Positions 10,621 through 17,286 of a stretch of 17,286 nt of DNA are shown here, piece after piece. Position 1 is the first letter of the stretch, and each line of letters opens with the position of its first letter. The notes beneath the pieces are model-generated. The model was given only the letters and a program-made list of their open reading frames with translations, had not been told where the DNA came from and ran no database searches. Origin of the DNA: Alphaproteobacteria bacterium (lineage in GTDB: Bacteria; Pseudomonadota; Alphaproteobacteria; JAJFFI01); NCBI GenBank assembly GCA_021776755.1, contig JAJFFI010000255.1, positions 1 to 17,286 of the forward strand. The letters are read 5' to 3'. Both the position numbers and the translations under genes were made by a program.

Positions 10621-10662
10621 TCTTCATCCTGAGGTGCGAGCGCAGCAAGCCTCGAAGGATTT
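10621..10662. repeat. REP-like palindromic element, copy 2
   Basis: ATCCTGAGG (10626-10634) and CCTCGAAGGAT (10650-10660) form the outer stem with small irregularities, and TGCG/CGCA can form an inner stem. The minus-strand reading ATCCTTCGAGG...CCTCAGGATGAAG matches the commonly dispersed alphaproteobacterial palindrome. Together with copy 1 it forms a facing pair between ilvN and ilvC, where it may stabilise or attenuate the transcript. Confidence 0.7.
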
Positions 10663-10682
10663 CTGGCCGAGCAAACCTCTTC

Positions 10683-11189
10683 CTAAATCCCTTCCTTGCC
10701 GCGCGCCATGGCGACGACGCCGGTGCGGCACACGTCCACCAGCCCCAGCGGCTTCATCAGCCCGATGAACTGGTCGATTTTCGCGGACTGCCCGTGCAGC
10801 CGGAAGACGAAACTCTCGAGCGTCGTGTCTTGCACCGTTGCCTCGAAGATGTCGGCAATCCGCAGTGCCTCGACCCGCTTATCGCCGGTGCCCGCGACCT
10901 TGACCATCGCAAGCTCCGCCGCCACGTGCGGGCCTTCGAGGGTCAGATCCTTGACCGAATGGACCGGCACCAGCCGGTCGAGCTGCGCCTTGATCTGCTC
11001 GATGACCATTACATTGCCCGATGTGACCAGCGTGATGCGGGACAGGTTCTCCTTGTGGTCGACCTCCGCCACGGTCAGGCTTTCGATGTTGTAGCCCCGG
11101 CCCGAGAACAGCCCCACGACGCGCGCCAGCACGCCGGGCTCGTTCTCCACCAGAACTGCAATTGTGTGAAACCTGATCTGCTCGTCCAC
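10683..11189 (-). CDS. ilvN: Acetolactate synthase, small (regulatory) subunit
   Basis: The 168-aa subunit binds the large subunit, raises its activity and confers valine feedback inhibition. The N-terminal ACT domain (about 8-80) has LVENEPGVLARVVGLFSGRG followed by YNIESLTV. N16, G19 and N34 match residues needed for valine binding in E. coli IlvH (N11, G14, N29) by alignment of the conserved motif. The C-terminal domain (about 90-165) ends with RTGVVAMARG, typical of the family. The start is GTG at 11189-11187 with GGAG about eight bases upstream. It lies 99 bases after ilvB. The symbol ilvH is equally used for this protein. Confidence 0.96.
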   Translation of the reverse strand: MDEQIRFHTIAVLVENEPGVLARVVGLFSGRGYNIESLTVAEVDHKENLSRITLVTSGNVMVIEQIKAQLDRLVPVHSVKDLTLEGPHVAAELAMVKVAGTGDKRVEALRIADIFEATVQDTTLESFVFRLHGQSAKIDQFIGLMKPLGLVDVCRTGVVAMARGKEGI

Positions 11190-11220
11190 GGGACCGTCTC
11201 CGAATTTCTTGCCGGGCCTT

Positions 11221-11243
11221 CCGGCGGTGGCGTGCCACCCCGG
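11221..11243 (-). other. Hairpin in the ilvB–ilvN spacer
   Basis: CCGG and GGTGG (11221-11230) pair with CCACC and CCGG (11235-11243) around the loop CGTG, with one bulged base. It lies between the ilvB stop and the ilvN start in a 99-base spacer. With no T run it is more likely a processing or stability structure than a terminator; it may simply reflect GC-rich sequence. Confidence 0.3.
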
Positions 11244-11288
11244 CCCTGCCCGGCGCTTCTGTTTTTGATTATCCTGCCCGCCGCGCGC

Positions 11289-13064
11289 CTAGACGAGAAC
11301 CATGCCGTCTTCGGAGACCGCATGTTCGGCGCGATCCTCGGGGCCGAGCAGCATCTCGTTATGCGCCGCCCCGGACGGGATCATCGGGAACACGTTCTCG
11401 GCCTTGTCCACCATTACATCCGCGATCACCGGCTTGTCGATTTCGATCATCTCGTTGATGAGGTCGTCGACCTGGTCCGGCTTTTCGGCGCGGAGCCCGA
11501 CCGCATGGAAACTCTCGGCGAGCTTCACGAAGTCGGGCAGGCTTTCCATGTAGCTCTCGGAATACCGCCCGCCGTGCAGCAGTTCCTGCCACTGGCGCAC
11601 CATGCCCATGTATTCGTTGTTCAGAATGAAGACCTTCACCGGAAGCCGGTATTGCGCGAGCGTCGACATCTCCTGGATATTCATCAGGATCGAGGCCTCG
11701 CCCGCAACATCGACCACCAGCGCGTCCGGATGCGCGACCTGCACACCCATTGCCGCCGGCAGGCCGTAGCCCATCGTGCCGAGCCCTCCCGACGTCATCC
11801 AGCGGTTCGGCTTGTTGAAATGCAGGAACTGCGCCGCCCACATCTGGTGCTGGCCGACCTCGGTCGTGAAGTAGACGTCGCCCTTTTCTTCCGAGCGTTT
11901 TTTGGTGATCGCCTGCAGACGCTCAAGCGCGTACTGCGGCTTGATGACATCTTTCTTGGAATCGTATTTCAGGCAGTCGACCGCGCGCCACTCGTCGATC
12001 TGTTTCCACCATGCGTCCAGCGCCTTGCCGTCGGGTTTGTACTGTTTCGCTTTCCATTCCTTGATCATGACCTCGAGCACATGGCCGACGTCGCCGACGA
12101 TCGGCACGTCAACCCGCACATTTTTGTTGATCGAGGACGGATCGATGTCGATGTGGATCTTCTTCGAGTTCGGCGAGAAATGCGCGAGGTTCCCGGTCAC
12201 CCGGTCGTCGAACCGCGCGCCGACACAGACCATCACATCGCAATCGTGCATCGCGATGTTGGACTCGTAGGTTCCGTGCATTCCGACCATGCCGAGGAAC
12301 CGCTTGTCGGTCGCGGGCAGCGCACCGAGACCCATCAGGGTCAGCGTGCAGGGGTATCCCGTCATGCGGACGAAATCGGTCAGCAACTGCGAGGCGGCGG
12401 GACCCGAATTGATCACGCCACCGCCGCAGTAGAAAAGCGGTTTCTTGGCCTTGGCGAGCAGTTCGACCGCCTTCGAGATATTGCCCGCGTCGCCCTTCAC
12501 CTGGGGCCGGTAGCTCTTGTGCCCGGACTTCGAGGCCGCCTGGTATTCGCCGAGCCCCTGCAGAATGTCTTTCGGCAGATCGACCACCACCGGGCCGGGC
12601 CGACCGTTCTGCGCAATGTAGAACGCCTCGTGCATGACGCGCGCCAGGTCTTCCATGCGCTTGACGAGGAAATTGTGCTTCGTGCACGGCCGCGTGATGC
12701 CCGTGGTATCGGCCTCCTGAAAGGCGTCGTTGCCGATCAGATGCGTCGGCACCTGGCCGGTCAGGCACACCACCGGAATGGAATCCATAAGCGCGTCGGT
12801 CAGACCGGTCACGGCATTGGTCGCACCCGGTCCCGAGGTGACGAGCACGACGCCGACCTTGCCGGTTGAGCGCGCATAGCCTTCGGCCGCGTGTACGGCA
12901 CCAGCCTCCTGGCGAACCAGAATGTGCCGGACCGCGTTCTGCTGGAAAAGCGCATCATAGATCGGAAGGACTGCGCCACCGGGATACCCGAAAATGACGT
13001 CGACGCCCTGCTCCGCAAGGGCTTTCAGGACAATCTCCGAACCGGTCATCTGGTCCCTGGACAT
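11289..13064 (-). CDS. ilvB: Acetolactate synthase, large catalytic subunit
   Basis: This 591-aa thiamine-diphosphate enzyme makes acetolactate or acetohydroxybutyrate from pyruvate, the first shared step of branched-chain synthesis. The N-terminal pyrimidine-binding domain holds FGYPGGAVLPIYDAL and the catalytic glutamate E53 in VRQEAGAVHAAEGYAR. The middle FAD-type domain covers about 190-350 (GARFDDRVTG, 282-291). The C-terminal pyrophosphate domain has GLGTMGYGLPAAMG (427-440). The ThDP/Mg motif reads GEAS (455-458) through NN (482-483), with Glu in place of the usual Asp. ATG at 13064-13062 with GAAGGAAG upstream. It is the first gene of ilvB–ilvN–ilvC. The symbol ilvI is also used. Confidence 0.97.
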   Translation of the reverse strand: MSRDQMTGSEIVLKALAEQGVDVIFGYPGGAVLPIYDALFQQNAVRHILVRQEAGAVHAAEGYARSTGKVGVVLVTSGPGATNAVTGLTDALMDSIPVVCLTGQVPTHLIGNDAFQEADTTGITRPCTKHNFLVKRMEDLARVMHEAFYIAQNGRPGPVVVDLPKDILQGLGEYQAASKSGHKSYRPQVKGDAGNISKAVELLAKAKKPLFYCGGGVINSGPAASQLLTDFVRMTGYPCTLTLMGLGALPATDKRFLGMVGMHGTYESNIAMHDCDVMVCVGARFDDRVTGNLAHFSPNSKKIHIDIDPSSINKNVRVDVPIVGDVGHVLEVMIKEWKAKQYKPDGKALDAWWKQIDEWRAVDCLKYDSKKDVIKPQYALERLQAITKKRSEEKGDVYFTTEVGQHQMWAAQFLHFNKPNRWMTSGGLGTMGYGLPAAMGVQVAHPDALVVDVAGEASILMNIQEMSTLAQYRLPVKVFILNNEYMGMVRQWQELLHGGRYSESYMESLPDFVKLAESFHAVGLRAEKPDQVDDLINEMIEIDKPVIADVMVDKAENVFPMIPSGAAHNEMLLGPEDRAEHAVSEDGMVLV

Positions 13065-13087
13065 GACACACTTCCTTCGATGCGGCC

Positions 13088-13116
13088 GTTATACGGCACG
13101 AGTTTCATACCAACAT
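13088..13116 (-). promoter_or_regulatory. Weak candidate promoter for ilvB
   Basis: On the minus strand TATAAC (13093-13088) resembles a -10 box and ATGTTG (13116-13111) lies 17 bases upstream as a poor -35. The -10 sits within a small GCCGT/ACGGC inverted repeat (13085-13097). Transcription would begin near 13081, about 17 bases before the ATG. The site lies beyond the miaA terminator hairpin, as expected for an ilvB promoter. Confidence 0.25.
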
Positions 13117-13121
13117 ACTTA

Positions 13122-13141
13122 AGGCCGGCGTGGGCCGGCCT
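13122..13141 (-). terminator. Probable miaA terminator
   Basis: AGGCCGGC (13122-13129) and GCCGGCCT (13134-13141) form a perfect 8-bp stem with a four-base loop. It lies about 80 bases beyond the miaA stop codon on the minus strand and is followed by TAAGTATGTTGG, moderately T-rich. It probably separates miaA from ilvB, though read-through is possible. Confidence 0.5.
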
Positions 13142-13220
13142 GGGTCGACTTTGTGCGGAATTTCCGCGCTGCCGTGTGCACCCGGTTTTGCTGCGAGTGC
13201 GAAGGCAGGTTCCTAGCGCC

Positions 13221-14174
13221 TTATTTCGCCACGGTCAACATAAACTGACGAATATAATTTCGCACATCTTGGTTAATTCTTTCCGAAAATTGCGTTTCAG
13301 CACGAAAGTCGGGAATAAACTGATGTCGAAACCAGGTAATCTGCCGCTTGGCGTACTGGCGCGTCGCCGCCTGTGCGGCCGCGGTCGCGGCCGGGAGCGG
13401 CAGCCGGCCTTCAAGATGGTCGATCAGGTCGGGCACGCCGAGCGCTTTCATGCCCGGGAGATCGCGGCCGGTGCCCGCCCCGATCAGCGCCCGCACCTCC
13501 TCCAACGCGCCGCCATCGAGCATTTCGAGAAACCGCGCATCTATCGCCGGATAGAGACTATCCCGCGGCGGCTCGAGAAGGATCTGCATAAATCGCCAAC
13601 CCGCGGGCGGCCCCCCGCCATCGTCCGCCTGCCAGCTCGACAGCGCCCGTCCCGTCGCTTCGTGCACCATGAGCGCGCGGGCAATCCTTTGCCCGTCAGT
13701 GGGGTCGAGGCGTGCCGCGGTCGCGGGGTCGCAGCTCCGCAACACTTCATGCAGCGCTTCCGGACCATCGCCGGCGAGCCGCGCCAGCACTGCCTGGCGC
13801 ACGTTGGCCGGGACCTCCGGAACCGCCGTGAGGCCCTCGGTGAGGGCTTTGAGGTAGAGACCCGTCCCGCCGCACACGACAGGCAACGCGCCGGCGGCAT
13901 GGGCCGTCCCGATCTCGTCCAGCGCCATCCGCAGCCAGCGGCCGGCAGAGCACGGATCGGCGACCGGCAGAGCGCCGTATAGACGATGCGGCGCGCGATT
14001 GGTGAGTGATTTGTCCGGCGCGCCGGACAGGATCGGCAGTTCGCGATAGACCTGCATGCTGTCGGCGTTTATCACCACGCCGGAAGCATCCTCAGCGATA
14101 GATGCCGCGAGCGCACTCTTGCCGCTGGCCGTCGGGCCGGCAACGATCACGACGGGTTGTGCGCGGAGGTTCAC
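13221..14174 (-). CDS. miaA: tRNA dimethylallyltransferase
   Basis: MiaA transfers a dimethylallyl group to N6 of A37 in tRNAs reading codons that start with U. The 317-aa protein has the P-loop GPTASGKS (13-20), the tRNA/substrate motif DSMQVY (38-43), GGTGLYLKAL (102-111), and the C-terminal RQYAKRQITWFRHQ typical of the family. The start is GTG at 14174-14172, six bases after AGGGG; it sits the usual short distance before the P-loop. The gene is divergent from serB with 26 bases between start codons, and ends upstream of ilvB on the same strand with a hairpin in the 156-base spacer. Length is normal. Confidence 0.96.
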   Translation of the reverse strand: MNLRAQPVVIVAGPTASGKSALAASIAEDASGVVINADSMQVYRELPILSGAPDKSLTNRAPHRLYGALPVADPCSAGRWLRMALDEIGTAHAAGALPVVCGGTGLYLKALTEGLTAVPEVPANVRQAVLARLAGDGPEALHEVLRSCDPATAARLDPTDGQRIARALMVHEATGRALSSWQADDGGGPPAGWRFMQILLEPPRDSLYPAIDARFLEMLDGGALEEVRALIGAGTGRDLPGMKALGVPDLIDHLEGRLPLPAATAAAQAATRQYAKRQITWFRHQFIPDFRAETQFSERINQDVRNYIRQFMLTVAK

Positions 14175-14200
14175 GGCAGACCCCTGTTCGGGAAGGCAGC

Positions 14201-15103
14201 ATGCAATACGTTCTGACCCTGATTGCCGATCCGGAGGCAGCTCCGCTCGGCGCCGAGACCATAGACCCGGCCTTTGGCGCGGTCGAGGCCCAGGGCGCCT
14301 GGATGGGCGAACCTTTATGGCTTTCGGAAAACGAGGCGCTCGACATCCCGTTCGACTATCGCGGCGAGCTCGACGAAGTCATGCCCGCTGTCGATGCCGC
14401 CTGTGCCGGGCTCGCGATGGACTACGCCGTCCAGGTCACGGCGCTTCGGCGGAAACAGGTGCTGCTCGCCGATATGGAATCCACCATGATCGAAAACGAG
14501 ATGCTCGACGATCTGGCCGATCGCGCCGGCATTGGCGCACAGGTCGCCGAAATTACGGCGCGCGCCATGAATGGCGAGCTCGATTTCCGGGACGCACTGG
14601 CCGAGCGCATGGCCCTCCTGCAGGGGCTTCCCCAGGCCGTGTTCGAGGACGCCTGGGACGGCGTGCGCTACGTGCCGGGGGGCGAGCCGCTGGTGCGCAC
14701 GATGGCCGCCAACGGCGCCCACACGGCCCTCGTTTCGGGCGGGTTCGATCACTATGCCGCGCGGGTCGCCGAGCGCCTCGGATTTCACGAGTTTCGCGCG
14801 AACAAGCTCGCGTTCCGGGACGGCGCCTTCACGGGCCAGATTGTCGAGCCAATCCTAGACAAGGGAGCGAAGGTCGACGCGCTCCGCGACATCACGACGG
14901 CCTGCGGCGTGCCGCGCGAGGCCGCGATCACGGTCGGCGACGGCGCCAATGACCTGCCGATGCTGCTCGCCGCCGGCACCGGCGTCGCCTTCCGCGCCAA
15001 ACCGACCGTCGCCGCGTTGGCACCCTTCCGGATCGACCACGGCGACCTCACGGCCCTGCTTTATCTGCAGGGCTACTCGAAATCCGATTTCGTGATGCGC
15101 TGA
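14201..15103 (+). CDS. serB: Phosphoserine phosphatase
   Basis: SerB hydrolyses phosphoserine to serine, the last step of serine synthesis. The 300-aa protein has an N-terminal region of about 80 residues that is ACT-like in position and a HAD phosphatase domain after it. HAD motif I is DMESTM (91-96) with nucleophile D91; the second acidic residue is Glu93 where most SerB proteins have Asp. Motif II is SGG (179-181), the motif III lysine is probably K224, and motif IV is GDGANDLPML (246-255; D247, D251). The ATG at 14201 follows GGAAGG at good spacing; the longer frame to 14102 would run across miaA. It is the only clear plus-strand gene and converges on degP. Confidence 0.95.
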   Translation: MQYVLTLIADPEAAPLGAETIDPAFGAVEAQGAWMGEPLWLSENEALDIPFDYRGELDEVMPAVDAACAGLAMDYAVQVTALRRKQVLLADMESTMIENEMLDDLADRAGIGAQVAEITARAMNGELDFRDALAERMALLQGLPQAVFEDAWDGVRYVPGGEPLVRTMAANGAHTALVSGGFDHYAARVAERLGFHEFRANKLAFRDGAFTGQIVEPILDKGAKVDALRDITTACGVPREAAITVGDGANDLPMLLAAGTGVAFRAKPTVAALAPFRIDHGDLTALLYLQGYSKSDFVMR

Positions 15104-15106
15104 AGA

Positions 15107-15134
15107 AAAAGGGCGGCCCGTGGACCGCCCTTTT
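15107..15134. terminator. Two-way intrinsic terminator between serB and degP
   Basis: AAAAGGGCGG (15107-15116) and CCGCCCTTTT (15125-15134) form a perfect 10-bp stem with an eight-base loop. T runs follow on the plus strand (TTTT) and A runs precede it, so it works for both converging genes. It starts three bases past the serB stop codon and ends 21 bases before the degP stop codon. Confidence 0.9.
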
Positions 15135-15155
15135 CCGTTCCGTATGAAGCTGAGA

Positions 15156-16661
15156 TCAGCCCTGATCGACCTTGAGCGCGAGGAAGCGCAGGTCGCCGCC
15201 CCGCTGGATCAGCAGAAGAATGCTCTTGCGGCCTGACTTTCTGGCCTCGGTGATCTTCGCCTCGATCTCCTCGGGAGACCCGACTTCCTTCTGGCCTGCC
15301 TCGACGATGACGTCGCCCTCGCGGAGGCCTTTCTCGGCCGCCAGCGACGTACCGTCGACATCGGTCACCAGCACGCCCTTGGCGTCTTCCGATATCTTGT
15401 ATTTGGCCTTGAGATCGGCCGAGAGCGGCGACAGCGTCATGCCCATCGTCTTGAGCTCCTGGCCCTTGCCGGTCTCGGGCTTGCGCCCGGGGGCGCTCGC
15501 CTTGGTGACCTTCTCTTCCTTGAGCTCGCCGATCTTGACCTGAAGCGTCACTTTCTTGCCGCCCCGCCAGACCACGACGTCGACCGCCTTGTCGATCTCG
15601 GTCTCGGCCACGATGCGCGGCAGGCGGCGCATCTCGCGCACGCTCTTGCCGTCAAGCTCGAGGATCACATCCCCCGCCTTCAGGCCTGCCTCTTCGGCGG
15701 GGCCGCCCTCGGTGACGCTGGCGACCAGCGCGCCGCGGGCTTTCTTGATCCCGAGACTTTCGGCGATCTCGTCGGTGACGGTCTGGATCCGCACGCCGAG
15801 CCAGCCGCGTTTGGTCTTGCCGAACTCGCGGAGCTGGGCAATGACTGGCTGGGCGAGCGACGACGGAATGGAAAAGCCGATGCCAATGCTGCCGCCACTC
15901 GGCGAAATGATCGCGGTGTTGACGCCGATCACGTTGCCGTCGATGTCGAACAGCGGGCCGCCCGAGTTGCCGCGATTGATCGAAGCGTCGGTCTGGATGT
16001 AGTCGTCATAGGGGCCGGAGTTGATGTCGCGCTGGCGCGCCGACACGATGCCCGCGGTCACGGTGCCGCCGAAGCCAAACGGATTGCCGATCGCGAGCAC
16101 CCAGTCGCCGACCCGAAGCTCGTCCGAATCGCCCCATTTGACCGCAACCAGTTTCATTTTGGTCTTCACCTGCAGAAGCGCGAGGTCGGTCTTGGAATCG
16201 CGGCCGATCACCTTGGCCTTCACCGATGTGTCGTCGTGGAAGATGACGCGGATTTCGTCGGCACCGTCAATGACGTGGTTGTTGGTCACGATCAGACCAG
16301 ACTCATCGATGATGAAGCCCGAGCCGAGTGAGGTGGACCGGCGCTGGCGCTGGCGGCGCTGGCGCTCCATGAAGTCCTTGAAGAAGTCCTCGAGCTGCGA
16401 GCCCGGAGGCAACTGCGGCATTTGAGGCGTCTGCCCCGTGTTCTTGCGGATCTGGGTGGTCGAGATGTTGACCACTGACGGCAAAAGCTTTTCCGCCAGA
16501 TCGGCGAAGCTCTCGGGGGCTGGGCGCGCGTGGGCCTTGCTGTCCGTCCCGGGTGCCACCGGCGCGACCAGAAGGACAAACGCCGCTGCCGCGACGGGCA
16601 ACATCCGGACGGCATGGCGATAAAGTAGTGTTGGGGAGCTGGTTTCAGTCATCAAGTGCAT
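15156..16661 (-). CDS. degP: Periplasmic serine protease, Do/DegP family
   Basis: A trypsin-like HtrA protease and chaperone for envelope quality control. The 501-aa protein has a signal peptide with a hydrophobic core (about 20-35) and probable cleavage after AHA near 45. The protease domain holds the catalytic triad H129 (TNNHV), D159 (KTDLALLQV) and S233 (GNSGGP). A basic Arg/Gln stretch (99-109) precedes the domain in the place of the long loop of E. coli DegP. PDZ1 covers about 285-380 and a second PDZ about 405-500. Two ATGs are possible (16661 or 16652); neither has a strong ribosome site, so the start is uncertain by three codons. It follows hflC and a DUF2065 gene, a usual alphaproteobacterial order. 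Confidence 0.95.
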   Translation of the reverse strand: MHLMTETSSPTLLYRHAVRMLPVAAAAFVLLVAPVAPGTDSKAHARPAPESFADLAEKLLPSVVNISTTQIRKNTGQTPQMPQLPPGSQLEDFFKDFMERQRRQRQRRSTSLGSGFIIDESGLIVTNNHVIDGADEIRVIFHDDTSVKAKVIGRDSKTDLALLQVKTKMKLVAVKWGDSDELRVGDWVLAIGNPFGFGGTVTAGIVSARQRDINSGPYDDYIQTDASINRGNSGGPLFDIDGNVIGVNTAIISPSGGSIGIGFSIPSSLAQPVIAQLREFGKTKRGWLGVRIQTVTDEIAESLGIKKARGALVASVTEGGPAEEAGLKAGDVILELDGKSVREMRRLPRIVAETEIDKAVDVVVWRGGKKVTLQVKIGELKEEKVTKASAPGRKPETGKGQELKTMGMTLSPLSADLKAKYKISEDAKGVLVTDVDGTSLAAEKGLREGDVIVEAGQKEVGSPEEIEAKITEARKSGRKSILLLIQRGGDLRFLALKVDQG

Positions 16662-16780
16662 GTTCAGACCTGTACGAGTTTGGTGTCAGTGTAATCCCTG
16701 TTCGCGAGACGCCGCAGTCCACGGCCACTTTAGTGAGCGCGCACACGACATGCCTCTCAATTCCCCGTGATAGGCACTGC

Positions 16781-16800
16781 CCTGGTCGCAACAGACCGGG
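16781..16800 (-). other. Hairpin between DUF2065 gene and degP
   Basis: CCTGGTC (16781-16787) pairs with GACCGGG (16794-16800), with one wobble pair, around a six-base loop. It lies 15 bases beyond the DUF2065 stop codon. No T run follows on the minus strand. It may be a weak terminator or processing site within the 154-base spacer; I see no clear degP promoter in that spacer. Confidence 0.3.
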
Positions 16801-16815
16801 CGGACTTTTCGGAAC

Positions 16816-17001
16816 CTAGCCACGAACCAACCAGACGATTCCGACCCCCACGATGGCAGCGGCAATGCCGGCTGCCCTGATCAGCTGGGGCGGCATCTCC
16901 AGCGCTTCTGTCATCAGACGCTTCATGCCACCGGGAAAAAGCGCATATAGCGCGCCCTCTATGGCAAGAACGAGGCCGAGCGCGACGATCAAATCGGTCA
17001 C
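16816..17001 (-). CDS. DUF2065 small membrane protein
   Basis: A 61-aa protein with two hydrophobic segments (about 3-22 and 40-59) joined by a short loop containing PGGMKRLM (23-30). This matches the DUF2065 family, small inner-membrane proteins of unknown function often found between hflC and degP in alphaproteobacteria. The start is GTG at 17001-16999, preceded by GAGGTAGGG at acceptable spacing. It lies 41 bases after hflC and is probably in the same transcript. The context suggests a link to membrane protein quality control, but this is inference only. Confidence 0.85.
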   Translation of the reverse strand: MTDLIVALGLVLAIEGALYALFPGGMKRLMTEALEMPPQLIRAAGIAAAIVGVGIVWLVRG

Positions 17002-17042
17002 GCCGGCGCCCTACCTCGTCTTGCTGTAACGGGCTGTCCGCC

Positions 17043-17286
17043 CTATTGCTCGGCATTCTGCGGGCTGCCACCCGTCTTGGCGTTTTCCTTGCCGAAGAAA
17101 CGGAAGAAATCGCCGTCAGGTGGGCCGATGTAGCGCGTGTTCGAACCGCCAAGCCCTTCCTTGTAGGCCCGCATCGACACGAAGAAATCGAAGAACTGCG
17201 GGTCCTGTCCATAGGCAGCGTTGTAGATCTGCTGCGCTTGGCCCTCGCCCTCACCGCGGAGGATCTCGGATGTCTTCTCCGACTGG
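17043..17286 (-). CDS. hflC: HflC, C-terminal part (cut by window edge)
   Basis: About 80 C-terminal codons are present, ending at TAG (17045-17043); the frame is open to the right edge. The segment SEILRGEGEGQAQQIYNAAYG matches the helical end of the SPFH (prohibitin/stomatin) domain, followed by GQDPQFFDFFVSMRAYKEGL, typical of HflC. With HflK it forms a membrane complex that encloses and modulates the FtsH protease. The last 35 residues are hydrophilic and variable. hflK would be expected just beyond the right edge. The frame was read directly and was not otherwise listed. Confidence 0.92.
   Translation of the reverse strand, partial: QSEKTSEILRGEGEGQAQQIYNAAYGQDPQFFDFFVSMRAYKEGLGGSNTRYIGPPDGDFFRFFGKENAKTGGSPQNAEQ

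Noticed and set aside
10621..10662. Intrinsic terminator between ilvN and ilvC
   Set aside because: The hairpin lacks a T run and matches a dispersed palindromic repeat better; ilvC has no separate promoter that I can identify.
13046..13108. 20-codon frame (MKLVPYNGRI...) upstream of and overlapping ilvB
   Set aside because: No ribosome site; it would lie upstream of the candidate ilvB transcription start, and nothing marks it as an attenuator peptide.

Overview
The window looks like an ordinary chromosomal segment from a GC-rich alphaproteobacterium. I infer this from the gene neighbourhoods (hflC–DUF2065–degP; miaA followed by ilvB–ilvN–ilvC; mreBCD–mrdA–rodA), the class I ketol-acid reductoisomerase, and a tRNA-Lys(CTT) with an encoded CCA end. 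I cannot name the order or genus from sequence alone. Nearly everything is on the minus strand; serB is the only clear plus-strand gene.

Layout in plus-strand coordinates: the left edge carries the first 21 codons of a probable dinucleotide-binding oxidoreductase and an unrecognised 212-aa protein. Next comes a tRNA-Lys gene with its own promoter and terminator hairpin. A five-gene rod-shape operon follows (1223-6784, transcribed mreB→mreC→mreD→mrdA→rodA). It encodes the MreB actin, its membrane partners MreC and MreD, the transpeptidase PBP2 and the glycosyltransferase RodA, which together form the elongasome that builds the lateral wall. Two junctions are overlapping stop/start codons.

From 6913 to 13064 lies branched-chain amino-acid synthesis: ilvB and ilvN (acetohydroxyacid synthase large and regulatory subunits), ilvC (ketol-acid reductoisomerase) and, after a 971-base gap, leuA (2-isopropylmalate synthase). 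The gap holds a probable ilvC terminator, several AT-rich repeats and palindromes, and a structured leuA leader with a possible leader peptide. Two palindromic REP-like elements sit between ilvN and ilvC.

Upstream of ilvB is miaA (tRNA A37 dimethylallyltransferase), divergent from serB (phosphoserine phosphatase) with only 26 bases between start codons. serB converges on degP (periplasmic Do-type protease) across a strong two-way terminator. The right edge has a DUF2065 membrane protein and the C-terminal end of hflC, both upstream of degP.

I found no mobile element, CRISPR array, phage gene or defence system. The least explained parts are the ilvC–leuA gap, the paired palindromes between ilvN and ilvC, and the unrecognised protein at 165-803. 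The coding regions are otherwise conserved housekeeping genes.
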